64,000 nucleotides of DNA from assembly GCA_020746105.1 (NCBI GenBank), contig CM036628.1, forward strand, positions 20,479,191-20,543,190, written 5' to 3'. This DNA comes from Trogon surrucura (lineage: Eukaryota > Chordata > Aves > Trogoniformes > Trogonidae). The first letter of the stretch is position 1; every line of letters begins with the position of its first letter. Positions 34,563 to 45,274 of the stretch are shown here, piece after piece. The position numbers and the translations under genes were made by a program. The notes under the pieces are model-generated. The model searched no databases. It was not told the DNA's origin and saw nothing but the letters and a program-made list of their open reading frames with translations.

Positions 34563-34765
34563 GGTTGTGCTCCGCAGCCCCGCTCAGCCCCGGCATGGTA
34601 ACATGTTCCTCGCTCACGTCCTGCAGCCGGGTCGTCCTTCACGTTGTCGGTGCTTAAATCAAAAAGCTCAGCCCTGGCAGGCGTGTGTGAGGCGGCGGTT
34701 ACCAGCTCATCACGACCGTCCTGGGGAGGAGCTTTGTTCTAGGGCGAGTGAGTCCCTTCTGTCAC

Positions 34766-34830
34766 CTCTTGGGTGGCATTTCAGCCGCTTCTCTCAACAC
34801 GGCAGTTGGACAGCCATCGCGGCCCCGCAA
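34766..34830 (-). other. GPR174: Predicted noncoding exon of GPR174
   Basis: On the minus strand a textbook acceptor (pyrimidine tract CACCTTTCTGTCTTCCAG) begins an exon at 34830. It may end at a donor AAGAG|GTGACA after 34766, or run straight into the coding exon, since the acceptor closest to the start codon (near 34621) is weak. Inference only. Confidence 0.4.
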
Positions 34831-34979
34831 CTGGAAGACAGAAAGGTGCAAATTATAGACGTGTGTCTTAAAGCAAAAGGTGTAGGAAGGCTTGCGAGAG
34901 TGGTAGGAGCATTTCTCTAGCAGAAACCTATTGCTACTGGCGTCTGTGGTGGCCATCTCCTCCCACTATGCCTCACCTG

Positions 34980-37280
34980 ATGACTGGAGGTGCAAAACCG
35001 CTGCAGAATAAAGCAAAAAACTGTTAATTGGTGCTACGAACCAGCCTCGCATGCTGTACCACCAAGCAGAAGTCGGCTTTGATCGCGGCGCGTGTTTAAC
35101 TTGCCACCAGGCTTCCGTAGCTGCATTTTTCCTGGCTCCAGCTTTTCCATCCCTTTTGCCTCTGGTCGCGGTCAGAGACGCTCCAGTGAGCGCCGTACCT
35201 GCATCCCTGCTCGCTGCCCTGCCTCATGCAGAGCTCGGGAGCTTAAAACCCTCCTGCTCTGCCCGGAAAAGCCCTTCAGAAACTTCCCACCCTCACCAGG
35301 GCTACGGGCAGCCGAGGAGGTGACGGAATGGAATCTATTCCTCGTGTAAATGAACATTTCCCACCGGTGCAGCTGCTGCGGCACAGAGTGGAAGTCCCGA
35401 GTGAGGAGCTTTCACTGAACCGGGGTAAACTTTTTCATTTATCTTTCATAAACAGGACATAGAACGCGTGCAGGGGGAGGCAGCCGGCCTGCTTGTTACA
35501 CACTGTTGGCTGTGTTGTATTAAATACGACTTTCTCGCTTTTTCTCAACCTTTCCTTTACTGCTGTGGTGGTTGGAAATACCAGGTACCGTCACTGACTG
35601 CCTGTAGGTGGACTTCATTTTAAAATTGTTTGTGTGGCGAGCAGCTGATAGTATCTGAATCTGTCAGACAAAAAGTAAAACAACAAAAACAAACCCCAAA
35701 CCAACAAAACCCAACACCCAGATCTGGTAAATAACAGAGGAAATTCAGAGCTCTGGCCAAACTCACTCTGGTTTGCCTTTTGCTTCAACGTGAAGAATTA
35801 ACCTACAGGCTGGAGTGGGAATAGGCTGAAGGTACCAATGAGGATGCGAAATGCACATTTAAAAAGGCAGAATGACGTCCTGCTGTGATCCCTGATGGGT
35901 TTTTCCTGTGCTCTGAGCTATAGGTGTTAAAATGTGAACATTTATTAACGAAGCCCGTGTTCGACACTTGTCAGTGCGATTGCACTGAGGCTGTGAAGTA
36001 GCTTTGGGTGGAAACGGAAAAGCTTTTACAAAAGGAAATGGTTCGGGGTGGGGGAGGGAGCTTTTCTGTGTCTATTCGTGTCATTTCTCTTGTGTACCGC
36101 TGAGTGACAAGTCCGGTGAGACCGAAATGTCCTTCTCTTCCAGGGAGCCAGGACCTAACATAACCAATAGAGCAAAATGGCTCATGAAATAATCCCATTG
36201 AACCTCAGAAGTGAGGATTAATACACCAATAATTAGCCTTGGGCGCCGAGACTTTACGATTCTTCCGTTAACTCTCCACAAGCAAAAAAAAAAGGCTAAA
36301 GAGAGGGAGGCTAAAGAGATGGGCAACATGAGAAGCCGCGCTTTGAAAATCTCGAGCAGCCAAAGTTTGGCCAAATGCGCTATGTAAAACCAGCAGGATG
36401 CTAAAAGAAAAAAAAAACAACAAAAAAAAACAAACCAAAAAAAACATCCAGAAAGAGGAAATTTTGTTTCGTGTGCTCCGCGCTCGCTTCCCCTCGGCGC
36501 GGGGGGCTGGCTGCGGCCGTAGGTGTGAGACTCTCCCCGGGCACGGCTTCCTTCTTCCCCCGAATGGTTTTTCCCTCCCCTTGTTTTGCCGAGGAGACGC
36601 CGCAACCGCCCACGTCAGGGCACTGGCCGCACGCTTCTCCTTTGCCCTTGGTGAATCAGAAACACCAGGTGAGTGTCGTAGCCAGCCCTTGCACCTGAGG
36701 CTTGTCCCTGTCTATTAAAGCTGGGCACGCCTTGTGTCGGGTGTTTTCCACGTGCTGAAGGGCAGCCCGAGAGCCTTGGGAGCCAGTGCAGGAGCTGAGG
36801 ATGTGGGAACCACAACACCCGTGAGCTTGGGGTGCCCACACTGGCGCCCATCACCCCCTCTGTCAGCAGGCTCCTCACCTGAGGATGGTTATAACTGACC
36901 CGGTCAACCCAGGAGCCTTGTTAGCAAATCCGGGGGGGGTTTAGCCCAGGAGGCGAAGCCGCAGCGGCTCTTAAAACGCCGCTTGGTGGGAAAGAAGCTC
37001 CTAAAGAAGTTTGGGGGGAAGCAGCCGTGCTGGTGGGTGCTGCAGCGTCTTGGGGAACCTGGGATGCTGCCCAACGCCTCCGGCTCCCTCCCAAAACTGG
37101 GATAAGACACCAGCCTGGACGGATCCTGCTGCCGAGCACCGTTCTCGCGACGACTGCCCCTTGCCCAGGTGAGTGATGGGCGCATGGACACCCCATGTTT
37201 GGTGTGGGGCTGGCATTTATTCCATAAAAACACGCGTGTGGCAGAGGTGATGTGGGCAGAGCAGGAGCTGGTGCTGTCCT
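34980..37280. other. Predicted GPR174 intron / intergenic DNA
   Basis: No protein-like open frame. A 174-codon minus-strand frame at 36081-36605 is driven by poly-A/T and has no domain. GC- and CpG-rich at 36470-36660 and 36910-37170, with two strong + strand splice donors (see findings). Confidence 0.5.
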
Positions 37281-37300
37281 GGGGGCATCTGCTGACTTAC

Positions 37301-37373
37301 CCTTCTGGGGGGAGGCTCGAGCGGGCTGCCGGCTGCCACCTCTCTTCTGTCTTTCCTCCTTCTCGCCCGCGGC
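37301..37373 (-). other. GPR174: Predicted noncoding exon of GPR174
   Basis: A 73-bp minus-strand segment bounded by a strong acceptor (TTCTCTTTTTATTTCAG) and a strong donor (AGAAGG|GTAAGT). No coding potential is evident. It would join the exon at 34830 across a 2.5-kb intron. Confidence 0.4.
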
Positions 37374-39204
37374 CTGAAATAAAAAGAGAATGTGCGCGGC
37401 GGGTAATTTTGAGTAGAAATTTAGTTTCCTGCTGAAGTTGCGTAAGCAGAGGCGGCGCGGCAGTTCTATCAGCTGGGGACATGGGGACACGGGAGCTGCC
37501 CGGGGACCAGGGCAGTGACGTTCCATACTGGGCTTTCCCCAGTGACCGCTGGTTTTGTGTCACCTGAAGTGCTGCTGTTCTGTTTTGGCAGAGATAACTA
37601 CTAGTGGTCACCTTAGGTATCAACTGAAAATAGAAAGGACAGGAGTATAAACTGGTGGTGGCGTAGGATTGCTTTTTAATTCTTTTAAAAAATGTCAGGA
37701 AGGTAAAGGCTTTCTTCCCCTTCAGGCAGTTTCCTGGTAGATATTTGCATTTTACATCCTTTTCCCTAGGAGCAGCGTTGCCTCTCGCTGTGCGAGCTGT
37801 GGAGCTGTCTCGGTTTTACCTCCTCTTTTGTAACATCCGCCCACAGAGGTCGTGGTGCTTTTTGTGAAGCATCCTCAGGGCTGCCTGTGTCTTTCTCTGA
37901 TGAAGCAGGACCCTTGAGCCACTGTGTTCCCTGCCTGCCTTACCCCAGACCCCCCAGGGCCCCGTCGGTGGGTTTCTCTCAATTTTCTTTCATTGATTTC
38001 TCTTCTGCTCATCATTAAGGCAACCAAGTGTCTCGGTGACGTGCGTGCCCCTGCTTTGCCCATGCTCCCTGCCTTTCTGCCCATCCCCGCGCTGGGAGGG
38101 GCGGCAGAGCTGCTCAAGGGAGATTCCCCCTCTGGCTCGGAGTTTTTTGCCAAGGGGCTGTGGGGCTGGAGCCCACTGGGCAGAGGAGCTGCGCTGTGGT
38201 GGTGGGCGGCGAGTCGGGGACGCCGGTGAGATTTTGGTTGGGTAAATTCCAAGAATATGCAGGAAAAAAATATAACCTCTTGTGTTTAATGTAAAATACG
38301 CCGCTTTTTAATCCTTTGCAAAAGCTCTTGCCCTCCCTTGTTAATATTTATCCTGGTTTAAAAAAAGGGAAAATAAACCCGGAGCAGCAGCGCTGTGTAT
38401 TTACCTAATCCCCCACCCCTCTTGTCCCTTCCTGGCCCCCCTTGGTGTCGCTGCTAGATGTGTGTGGTAACCAGCACCCAAAGCCGGGTGTTTTCCACCC
38501 AAACCGTTGTCGCCCAGCCCCAGGGCCGGGTGGCGGTGGTGGCACCGATAACCCTGCCTCCTCCCTCCCCGCTTCTCGCAGTTAAGTGGAAAACTGCCAG
38601 TGGAAAGCCAGCACGCTGCCCCTTGCGAGGAACGGGCTGTTCAAGAGAAACCGTGAGACGAACGCAGGGAGACAAACCCGAGCGAGACCCGGTGTAACGA
38701 GTAAACGGTGCTTGTGAGGTGGGGCTGGATCGCCTCAAAACCCCACTTAAGCACAAGCCCCTTGGCGAGCAGCCGCAGGGTTTGCCAAGGTTAAGAATTG
38801 CTGGAATTGGTGGTGTTTGTAAAAGCAGCTACTTGATATTCACAGAAACTCCGTGGCTGCCTGTTTTGACACAAGCCGTACCCCTCCTTCCCCTCGGGTA
38901 CCCAGAGAATCTCACGAGCCTTCTGAGGAGCCTGCTCTTTGGGTAAATGGAGATATTAGCTCCTTGCCCGTACCTGGGCTTAGCCCACATGTCCTCGCTC
39001 CCGCTCAACTACTTTTGGAGATTCACGGGGTGGGTGGTGAACTCTGCAACTCTGCACCCTCATGCTGGAGCATCCCCGTCCCCTCTCGGCACTTCTAGGA
39101 GGCACCAAGTCTATGTTGCAATAATAATAATAAAAAAATAAAAGCGCAATTTAAACCCGCCAGCCTGAACTGAAGGTAACCAGGGATGAAAGAATCAGTC
39201 CTAC

Positions 39205-39400
39205 CTTCACCGAATCGACGGGCTGCTCCGGTGTGAACCCCTCGGGTGCCGCCAGTGGGTTCCCCCCAGCCCTCTCGACGCGCAAAGCAAAAGCGCAACT
39301 GCCGGGAGCTGCGGCGTGCGAGGGAGGGGAGCGGGGAGCGGGGCCCTCCCCGGCCGGCACCGCTTTCCGTCCTGCCCCCGGGGCCGCACCAGACCTGACC
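39205..39400 (-). promoter_or_regulatory. GPR174: Predicted first exon and CpG promoter of GPR174
   Basis: A CpG-dense block ends on the minus strand in a good donor (GTGAAG|GTAGGA, last exon base 39205). Directly upstream on that strand, at about 39424-39432, is a TATA-like CTATATATAG. The combination fits a transcription start near 39390 and a first exon of about 190 bp. The assignment to GPR174 is by orientation and proximity, not by transcript evidence. Confidence 0.35.
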
Positions 39401-39433
39401 CTTTCGCTTTCTTTTTTTGCAGTGCTATATATA

Positions 39434-42400
39434 GATACGTATATGTATAGAGATATATATAATGTGTCCGTGCTGTCGGTTTCGGGGTGTTTTGAAAACA
39501 GCAGCTCGGCCGTCTCGGGTGGCTGCGAGGCTGCTGTCGGCCCCGCTGCCGGTGATGGGGGGTTTGGGGGGGCTCAACACCGCGGTGGGGTCCTGTGCCT
39601 GTTCTCGGGGCTCCGTTCTGCGAGGGACCCTGAGCTGACGGGGCTGATGAAGCGAGAAGCTTCAGCAATTGTTTTCCCTCTCCCCGTCCCCAGCTTTCTG
39701 GGGAAGGTTCCTTTGCTCTCCTGGGGACGTCTTTGTCCCCACACCCAGCGCTTTGGCAGGGAGGGGGTGGTCCAGAAAGTCACCCCGAAGCCAGTCATGG
39801 CCCGATTTGGGCTTCCCCAGAAGCAGGAGCTTCTCCCTGGTTGTTATTTCCTTGCTCGGTGGGTTTCTGGAGCTCACGCGGAGCAAACCAGGGCCAGAGC
39901 CGAGGATTCTTCTCTTCCTGACGAACGCTTGTGCCATGAACCCGGGTCACCCGTCTCCACGTTCTCGACCCCCGTGGCCCCAGGTCCGTGCGCGCTGGCC
40001 GCTGGCTCGGCGGTGGCCATCGGCAGAGGGCAGTGGTGGCCGCACACGGGCTGTTCCGTGCCTTCATGATCTCGCCCAAGAGCATTTCTGTAGTTTTCTG
40101 TTTGTGGGCTCTCGCTCAAGAAATATTTAAAAAAACCAACAATTTTAAGATCAAGAGGGACTGAGGATTATCGATCCAATCGGTTATTTTGAAAAAAACG
40201 ACTTCTTTTTTTTTTTTTTTTAAAGCGTTTGTAGCAGTTCAACCTGAACTTATTAGCAGCTTTTTAATTTTTCCTGCATGTCGGCTCAGGACAGCGTGAC
40301 TTGAGGGAGGGGGTTGCAGCTCTGCAGAAGGTGCCACAGGTCCCACTTCAGCGTCGTGTCCTCCCAGCAGGTACCGGGGTCTCAGTGACACCTGAAAACA
40401 ATCTTAACCTCTTCATATAACATTTCCAGCTTATAGCAGGGTTTTTCTAGCTCTTTATACTCCTTTTTATTGTGGTTTATAGGAAGTTAATCTCTTTGGC
40501 ACCATGAGGGGGCTTTGATAGCCTTGCAGCCTGTGGGTTTGTCATCCCTGGGGTGGCACAGCTCCTCCCTGGGGCTTTTTGCCCCTCCCAAAACACCCGG
40601 GCACTCACCTGTTTCAGCAGTTAATACTTCTACTCGTTAAAGGTCCTAGCCTTTTTTTTTTCCAAGCCTGATGATGACTTAATGTATCTTAATTAATCTT
40701 GAGAGGGAGCTAGAGCTTTCCGCGCGGTGAGATCTTTACTTCAGAGTTGCCCCCTTGGGTACAGGGGTGGATTAATCTGCTGATGCTTTTGAACTAGAGG
40801 CAGCGGAGGTTTGGGATTTATGGCTTAAACGGGGATCGTCGCTGGTGCGGAGTCTCCCAGGAGATGTGCTGAGCCCTCGGGGGAGGATGCCGGCTCAGTT
40901 CACGTTGGTCCTGGAGTGTTTCTGTAATTGCGCTGGGATCTGGGATGCAGAATTTTCCCCCTGTGCTTGCTGGTGCCTCCTGGCAGCTGCCCCTGCCGTG
41001 CACTCTCGCACTTTGCTACAGTGAAAACACTCAATAATCTAAAGAAAAACCTTTTATTTCCTTCCCGCCCCCCACCCCAAAACCATCTGATGTGCAGCCT
41101 GGCTCCCCCTGCCTCCCCCAGGGACCTCGAGGCTGAACAGGACGGTTTGGAAAACACTTTAATAGACAACGAAATTGAGGCCAGTCCCGAGAGTGAGGGC
41201 AGCACGTGGGCTCGGAGGATGATCTCCCTTTTCGTTTCGTAACCAGCCGCATGGCGGATGCTCGATTTTGCACTTTCATTTCTGCAGGAGCTTGTTCAGA
41301 TAAAAAAGCACAGCCTGCGCTGCGCAGCGAGTGTATTTACCATGTGGATAGGCTCTTTTTTTTTAAAAAAAAAAAAAACAAAAAAACCCCAACAAACCAC
41401 CTTTGAGAGCACAACCATATCCTGTTTTACTGGTGCTGTGCTCGGCACGTGTGGTGACGTGGTGGATGGATGGTGACCAGCATCCATCCCCCTTCCCGTC
41501 ACTCCAGGAGCCGGCACGGGCTCAACCCCTTTGCAGGGTGCGTGGGTGGGACCTGAGGGCACCTTTACTGGCAGCCAAACACCGGTCTCTGTGCTGGACC
41601 CCAGTACAGGGTGAACACTGGTAGCACTGGCTCGGCCTTTCCCAAACCTGCCATAGTTGAAGCCATCAAAGATCAGGAGATCTCGGAGCTGGGCACCAAA
41701 GCACTTATTTTACAGTGTAAGATAAAATTTTATCCTATGTTTTCATCTAATATTTATATTTTATCCCATACTTACATTTTTTTTTATCTTACAACAATTG
41801 CAAATCTTCCATTTGTCTGAGCTCCTGCTTTGTGACCTCGTAGAAGAGCCTCGGACAGAAACAGCTGAAGTCTTTCTGGTCTGTGCTGACAGTCTTTGCT
41901 AGAAATAATTCCCAATAAGTTGCACATCTGTCTTTTCTCTACGTGCTGGTGATGTTTTTCTCGGTGGTGTCTCAGGAGGAGCCCGTGGATGGGCACACAC
42001 TGGGCAAGAGGTTGTCTGCAAAGGGGAGCTCTTGCCCGCAGCTCCCGGCACCAGCGAGGGATGCCAGGGATGCTGCTCTGCTGCTTCCACTGTGCTGACC
42101 GGGCTAAAAAGCTCTGGATTTTCCTCCCAAGCCTCAAAGCCTGCTCTATTGGCCTGCAGCAGGGAAGTTTTTTTAAAAATAAAATCGAAACAACAAAAAA
42201 AATTCCTTGTTAAGAGGACCCTGCAGCGTGGAAGGGACTGACGAGCAGCCCTGGGTCTCTAAACTGGTGCTGTCCCATTGAGGACCAGTGACTGGGCTTC
42301 ACAGGGTTTTTCTGACTGAATCAAAAAGTTGGACTCAAGTCTGATGAAATCATGACTGTCTGGAAAACCGCTCCCTGGCTCGGCTCAGTTAAAAGCAGCA

Positions 42401-45150
42401 GAATTTGCTTCCCGCGCACTGAGGCTGCGCTCGGAGTTGGATGTGGCGTTGGTGTGTCTGGTCCTTTGCCAGGCTCAGCGCTCTCCCCCCTCTTTGGTGA
42501 GGTGGATGGAGAAGCTGCCAGCGGTGGTGCCTGTGCAAAAAATCGTTTTTTGGCCGTGCAAAAGCATGGTGCCAAAAATCATCAGAGCCTGAACCTCGCT
42601 GCTGGGTAGCTGGTGCGAGCTCTGCCGAGGCCGAGTGGTTTCCCAGAGGCAAAAGTCGCTTTACCAGGGCTGGACTGGAAGCAGGGAGGAAAAAAGTATT
42701 TTTAGAGAAGAGAAAAGCAAGCTTCCCTTCTTCCCTGTGGGGCCCTAGAAAGCGCCGTGCATGGGAGGCGGCTTCTTGGATGTTCCTTAGTATTGCATAA
42801 TTTTGGGTATACGTAAGTGCAGCATCTCTGCGGGGGTTTACGTGTATGTGGATGGATGTATAGAAAAGCAGCTGAGCAACTCTAGTTCGAGCCAGCCATA
42901 GAGGATTAAGCCCTGTGGAGTAATTAATTGCGTGTGAAAAGCTCAGGATGGGTGGATGTCCTTGGCTTGCCACATGAATAAATGGTTCAACGCCCGCAGG
43001 TAATGGTTTTGAGAAAGAAATTGGTGGTGGAACTTGGTGGATTCTGGCAAAGCAGGAGGGCTGGCAGGTGTCTCGTGGCCTCTGAAGGGCAGAAAGCACC
43101 AGCCTGCAGCGGGAAAGGATATTTTCTTGAGGTCTGGTTTCCATAAAACCCTGCAAAATCCTCGCTGTCAAGCACATCTAACCCAGAAAAGGATTTTTCC
43201 GCTGTGTCCCCAGTGCAGGCTGCAGCGGGGACAAGCCCAAGCGAGGGGTGCTGTTGCGTTTCAGCGTGATGGATCGGCGAGAGTTTTTGGTTGCTTTTTT
43301 CCCCTCTTTTTTTTTGGAAGGGGGAAGCTGCATTGCAGAACCTTCAGGAAAGCCGTGCAATCCAAAAACAAGCTGTGGGAACTGGAGCTGCTGGGAAGCC
43401 TGGTGCTTGCCAGTAAGGCTGGGGCGGCAATAACGGGCTTTGCAGGGGACTTCTAAAAATCTCTCGTGGTTATTGAGGGCTACCTGGATGCCCACACCAG
43501 CTACCCGGGGTTGTATTCGTTCCCGAAAGACACTCACAGGGTAAAACCTTGCTCCCAGTTAAGGTGCTGGTGGTGTGACTGGTCCTGTCTGGCGCCTGCC
43601 CAGCCATGCCAAACCCAAACCAGTGAGGTTTTGCTTGGGTTTCCTGTTTGTCTGTGAACGCTGCTGAGTTTGTGCCATCTGAAACAGCTTTTTCCAGCCC
43701 TGAAAACTATTTATTTTTTTTTTATGTTTCTGAGCAAACAAGAAAAAAATTATCCTCTTGATTTTTTTGTGTTTTTTTGGTTTTTTTTTCCTGAGAGGAG
43801 GAGATTTGGGACAGAGTGAGCCACAGGACAGAGTGTTTTCTGCTGGTCTCAGTGTTTTCTGCCTGTCCCTGGCAGGCTCTAAGCACGGAAGCGAATTCCT
43901 CCAGGTCGTCTGGATCTCCCCTCATCTTCCTAACACCGACCTTGGCAACCTGAGCGTAAACCACCGCCCGCCCTGCGCTTCCCAGAAACGCCGCACGGGT
44001 TGGAAATGTGCATCCGATCATCTGCAAAGTCGTTTTCTACCAAACCCTCTCTGCCTACAACTTCTTATATAATTCCCCGAGGGTTGGTTTGGGTTTTCTT
44101 TTTTTTTTTTTTTCTTGGTGTTGCTGTTGAGGATGCCTCAACCCACAAGGAGGAAACCTCGCAGCCCCTCTACTGGCCCCATTTCCAGTTTGTACCTGAG
44201 AGCAGACATGGTGCATAACGAGACTATGTGCAAGCGCTTAAAATAATACCCACAATACTAAAATACGTGTTGAGATCGTTTTATTTCATCCCGAGCTTTA
44301 AGAATGCACTAGGGTCAGTTTTGTAAACTCTTAGTACCCAGCAAGGACTGGGACCTTTTCTGTTTGGGGTTGTTTTTTTTTTTATAAAGCAAAACTGAGA
44401 GGCTCGGATAACATCTCAGTCTGCAACCACAGGCTTTAGCAAAGTGCCAGATACCACAGGACTCCTAATAACACAAGAGACAGCGACACCAGCTACTTGT
44501 CTCCCTTCTGGGCTGGGTCTCTGTGAGTAAACATGCCCTGGGACATGTCCGTCATCCTTCCTCCTCCTCCTCTCTCGTGGTGTATCCAGTCAGGGTCTGT
44601 CTTCCAAGTGCTCACCCCGTAGCTCCCGTCGTACCCCCTCACTGAGCTCATTTGAAAACTCCTTTTTACCACTGGTGTGGATATAGGTTAATGCTCTTTG
44701 CTTGATACATGTTGGTAAAGTTACAGTCTTGCAGGCCCCATTAGGCTAGATTAGGTCCAGGGGATTGATTTTTGCAGTGGGAAGAGGTTTGGTTTCCACG
44801 GAGATAATAATTATCCTGATCTGGAGCCTCGTGGCAGCACGGTGGATGCTCTAAGTCCTTGTGAGTCGCAGGTCTTCGTGGTCAGGGCTGAAACTCCACC
44901 CGTGCTGCCTCACCGAGCCGCGCTGAGGCTGAGCCTCCTGCTTGCGACGCGGAATTCAGAAGGATTTTACAAAATGACAAACATGTAGAAGCACGGAAAC
45001 AACAGAAATGAGAGGGACTCGAACCCTGCTGCAGTTCAGCGGGAGAGAAGTGCTGGCATTGACAGCAGCTCTTTTGGGCGTTGGAACAATATCACGACGG
45101 AGAACACGAAAGCAAACAGTCCCCAATAGCAACGACGCAACCAGCAAGTC
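39434..45150. other. Intergenic DNA between GPR174 and the proximal P2RY10
   Basis: Open frames of 278 codons (+, 39233-40069, GTG start) and 262 codons (-, 42389-43177) lack any recognisable domain and are listed under rejected or findings. A 14-bp palindrome of paired GATA sites is at 41721-41734. No transposon recognised. Confidence 0.55.
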
Positions 45151-45152
45151 TT

Positions 45153-45158
45153 TTATTT
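45153..45158 (-). terminator. Predicted poly-A signal of proximal P2RY10
   Basis: TTTATT on the + strand, AATAAA on the gene strand, about 120 bp past the stop codon. This would give a very short 3'UTR. Confidence 0.5.
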
Positions 45159-45274
45159 CAGCAAAATGTCCTTCTCCGTCAGATCCTGGCATGTGCTACA
45201 CACAAGAGCAACTCAAGACGAATTTGGAGACCTAACGCAGTCTTCCCCCCAGCACCTTCCCAGACAGAAATGTT

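Noticed and set aside
36081..36605. 174-codon minus-strand frame with hydrophobic stretches
   Set aside because: Its apparent membrane segment (FFWFVFFCCFFF) is the translation of a poly-A/T-rich simple sequence; no homology.
39233..40069. 278-codon + strand frame
   Set aside because: Starts at GTG, lies in CpG-rich DNA and is antisense to the predicted GPR174 first exon; contains low-complexity and TATA-derived peptide; no domain.
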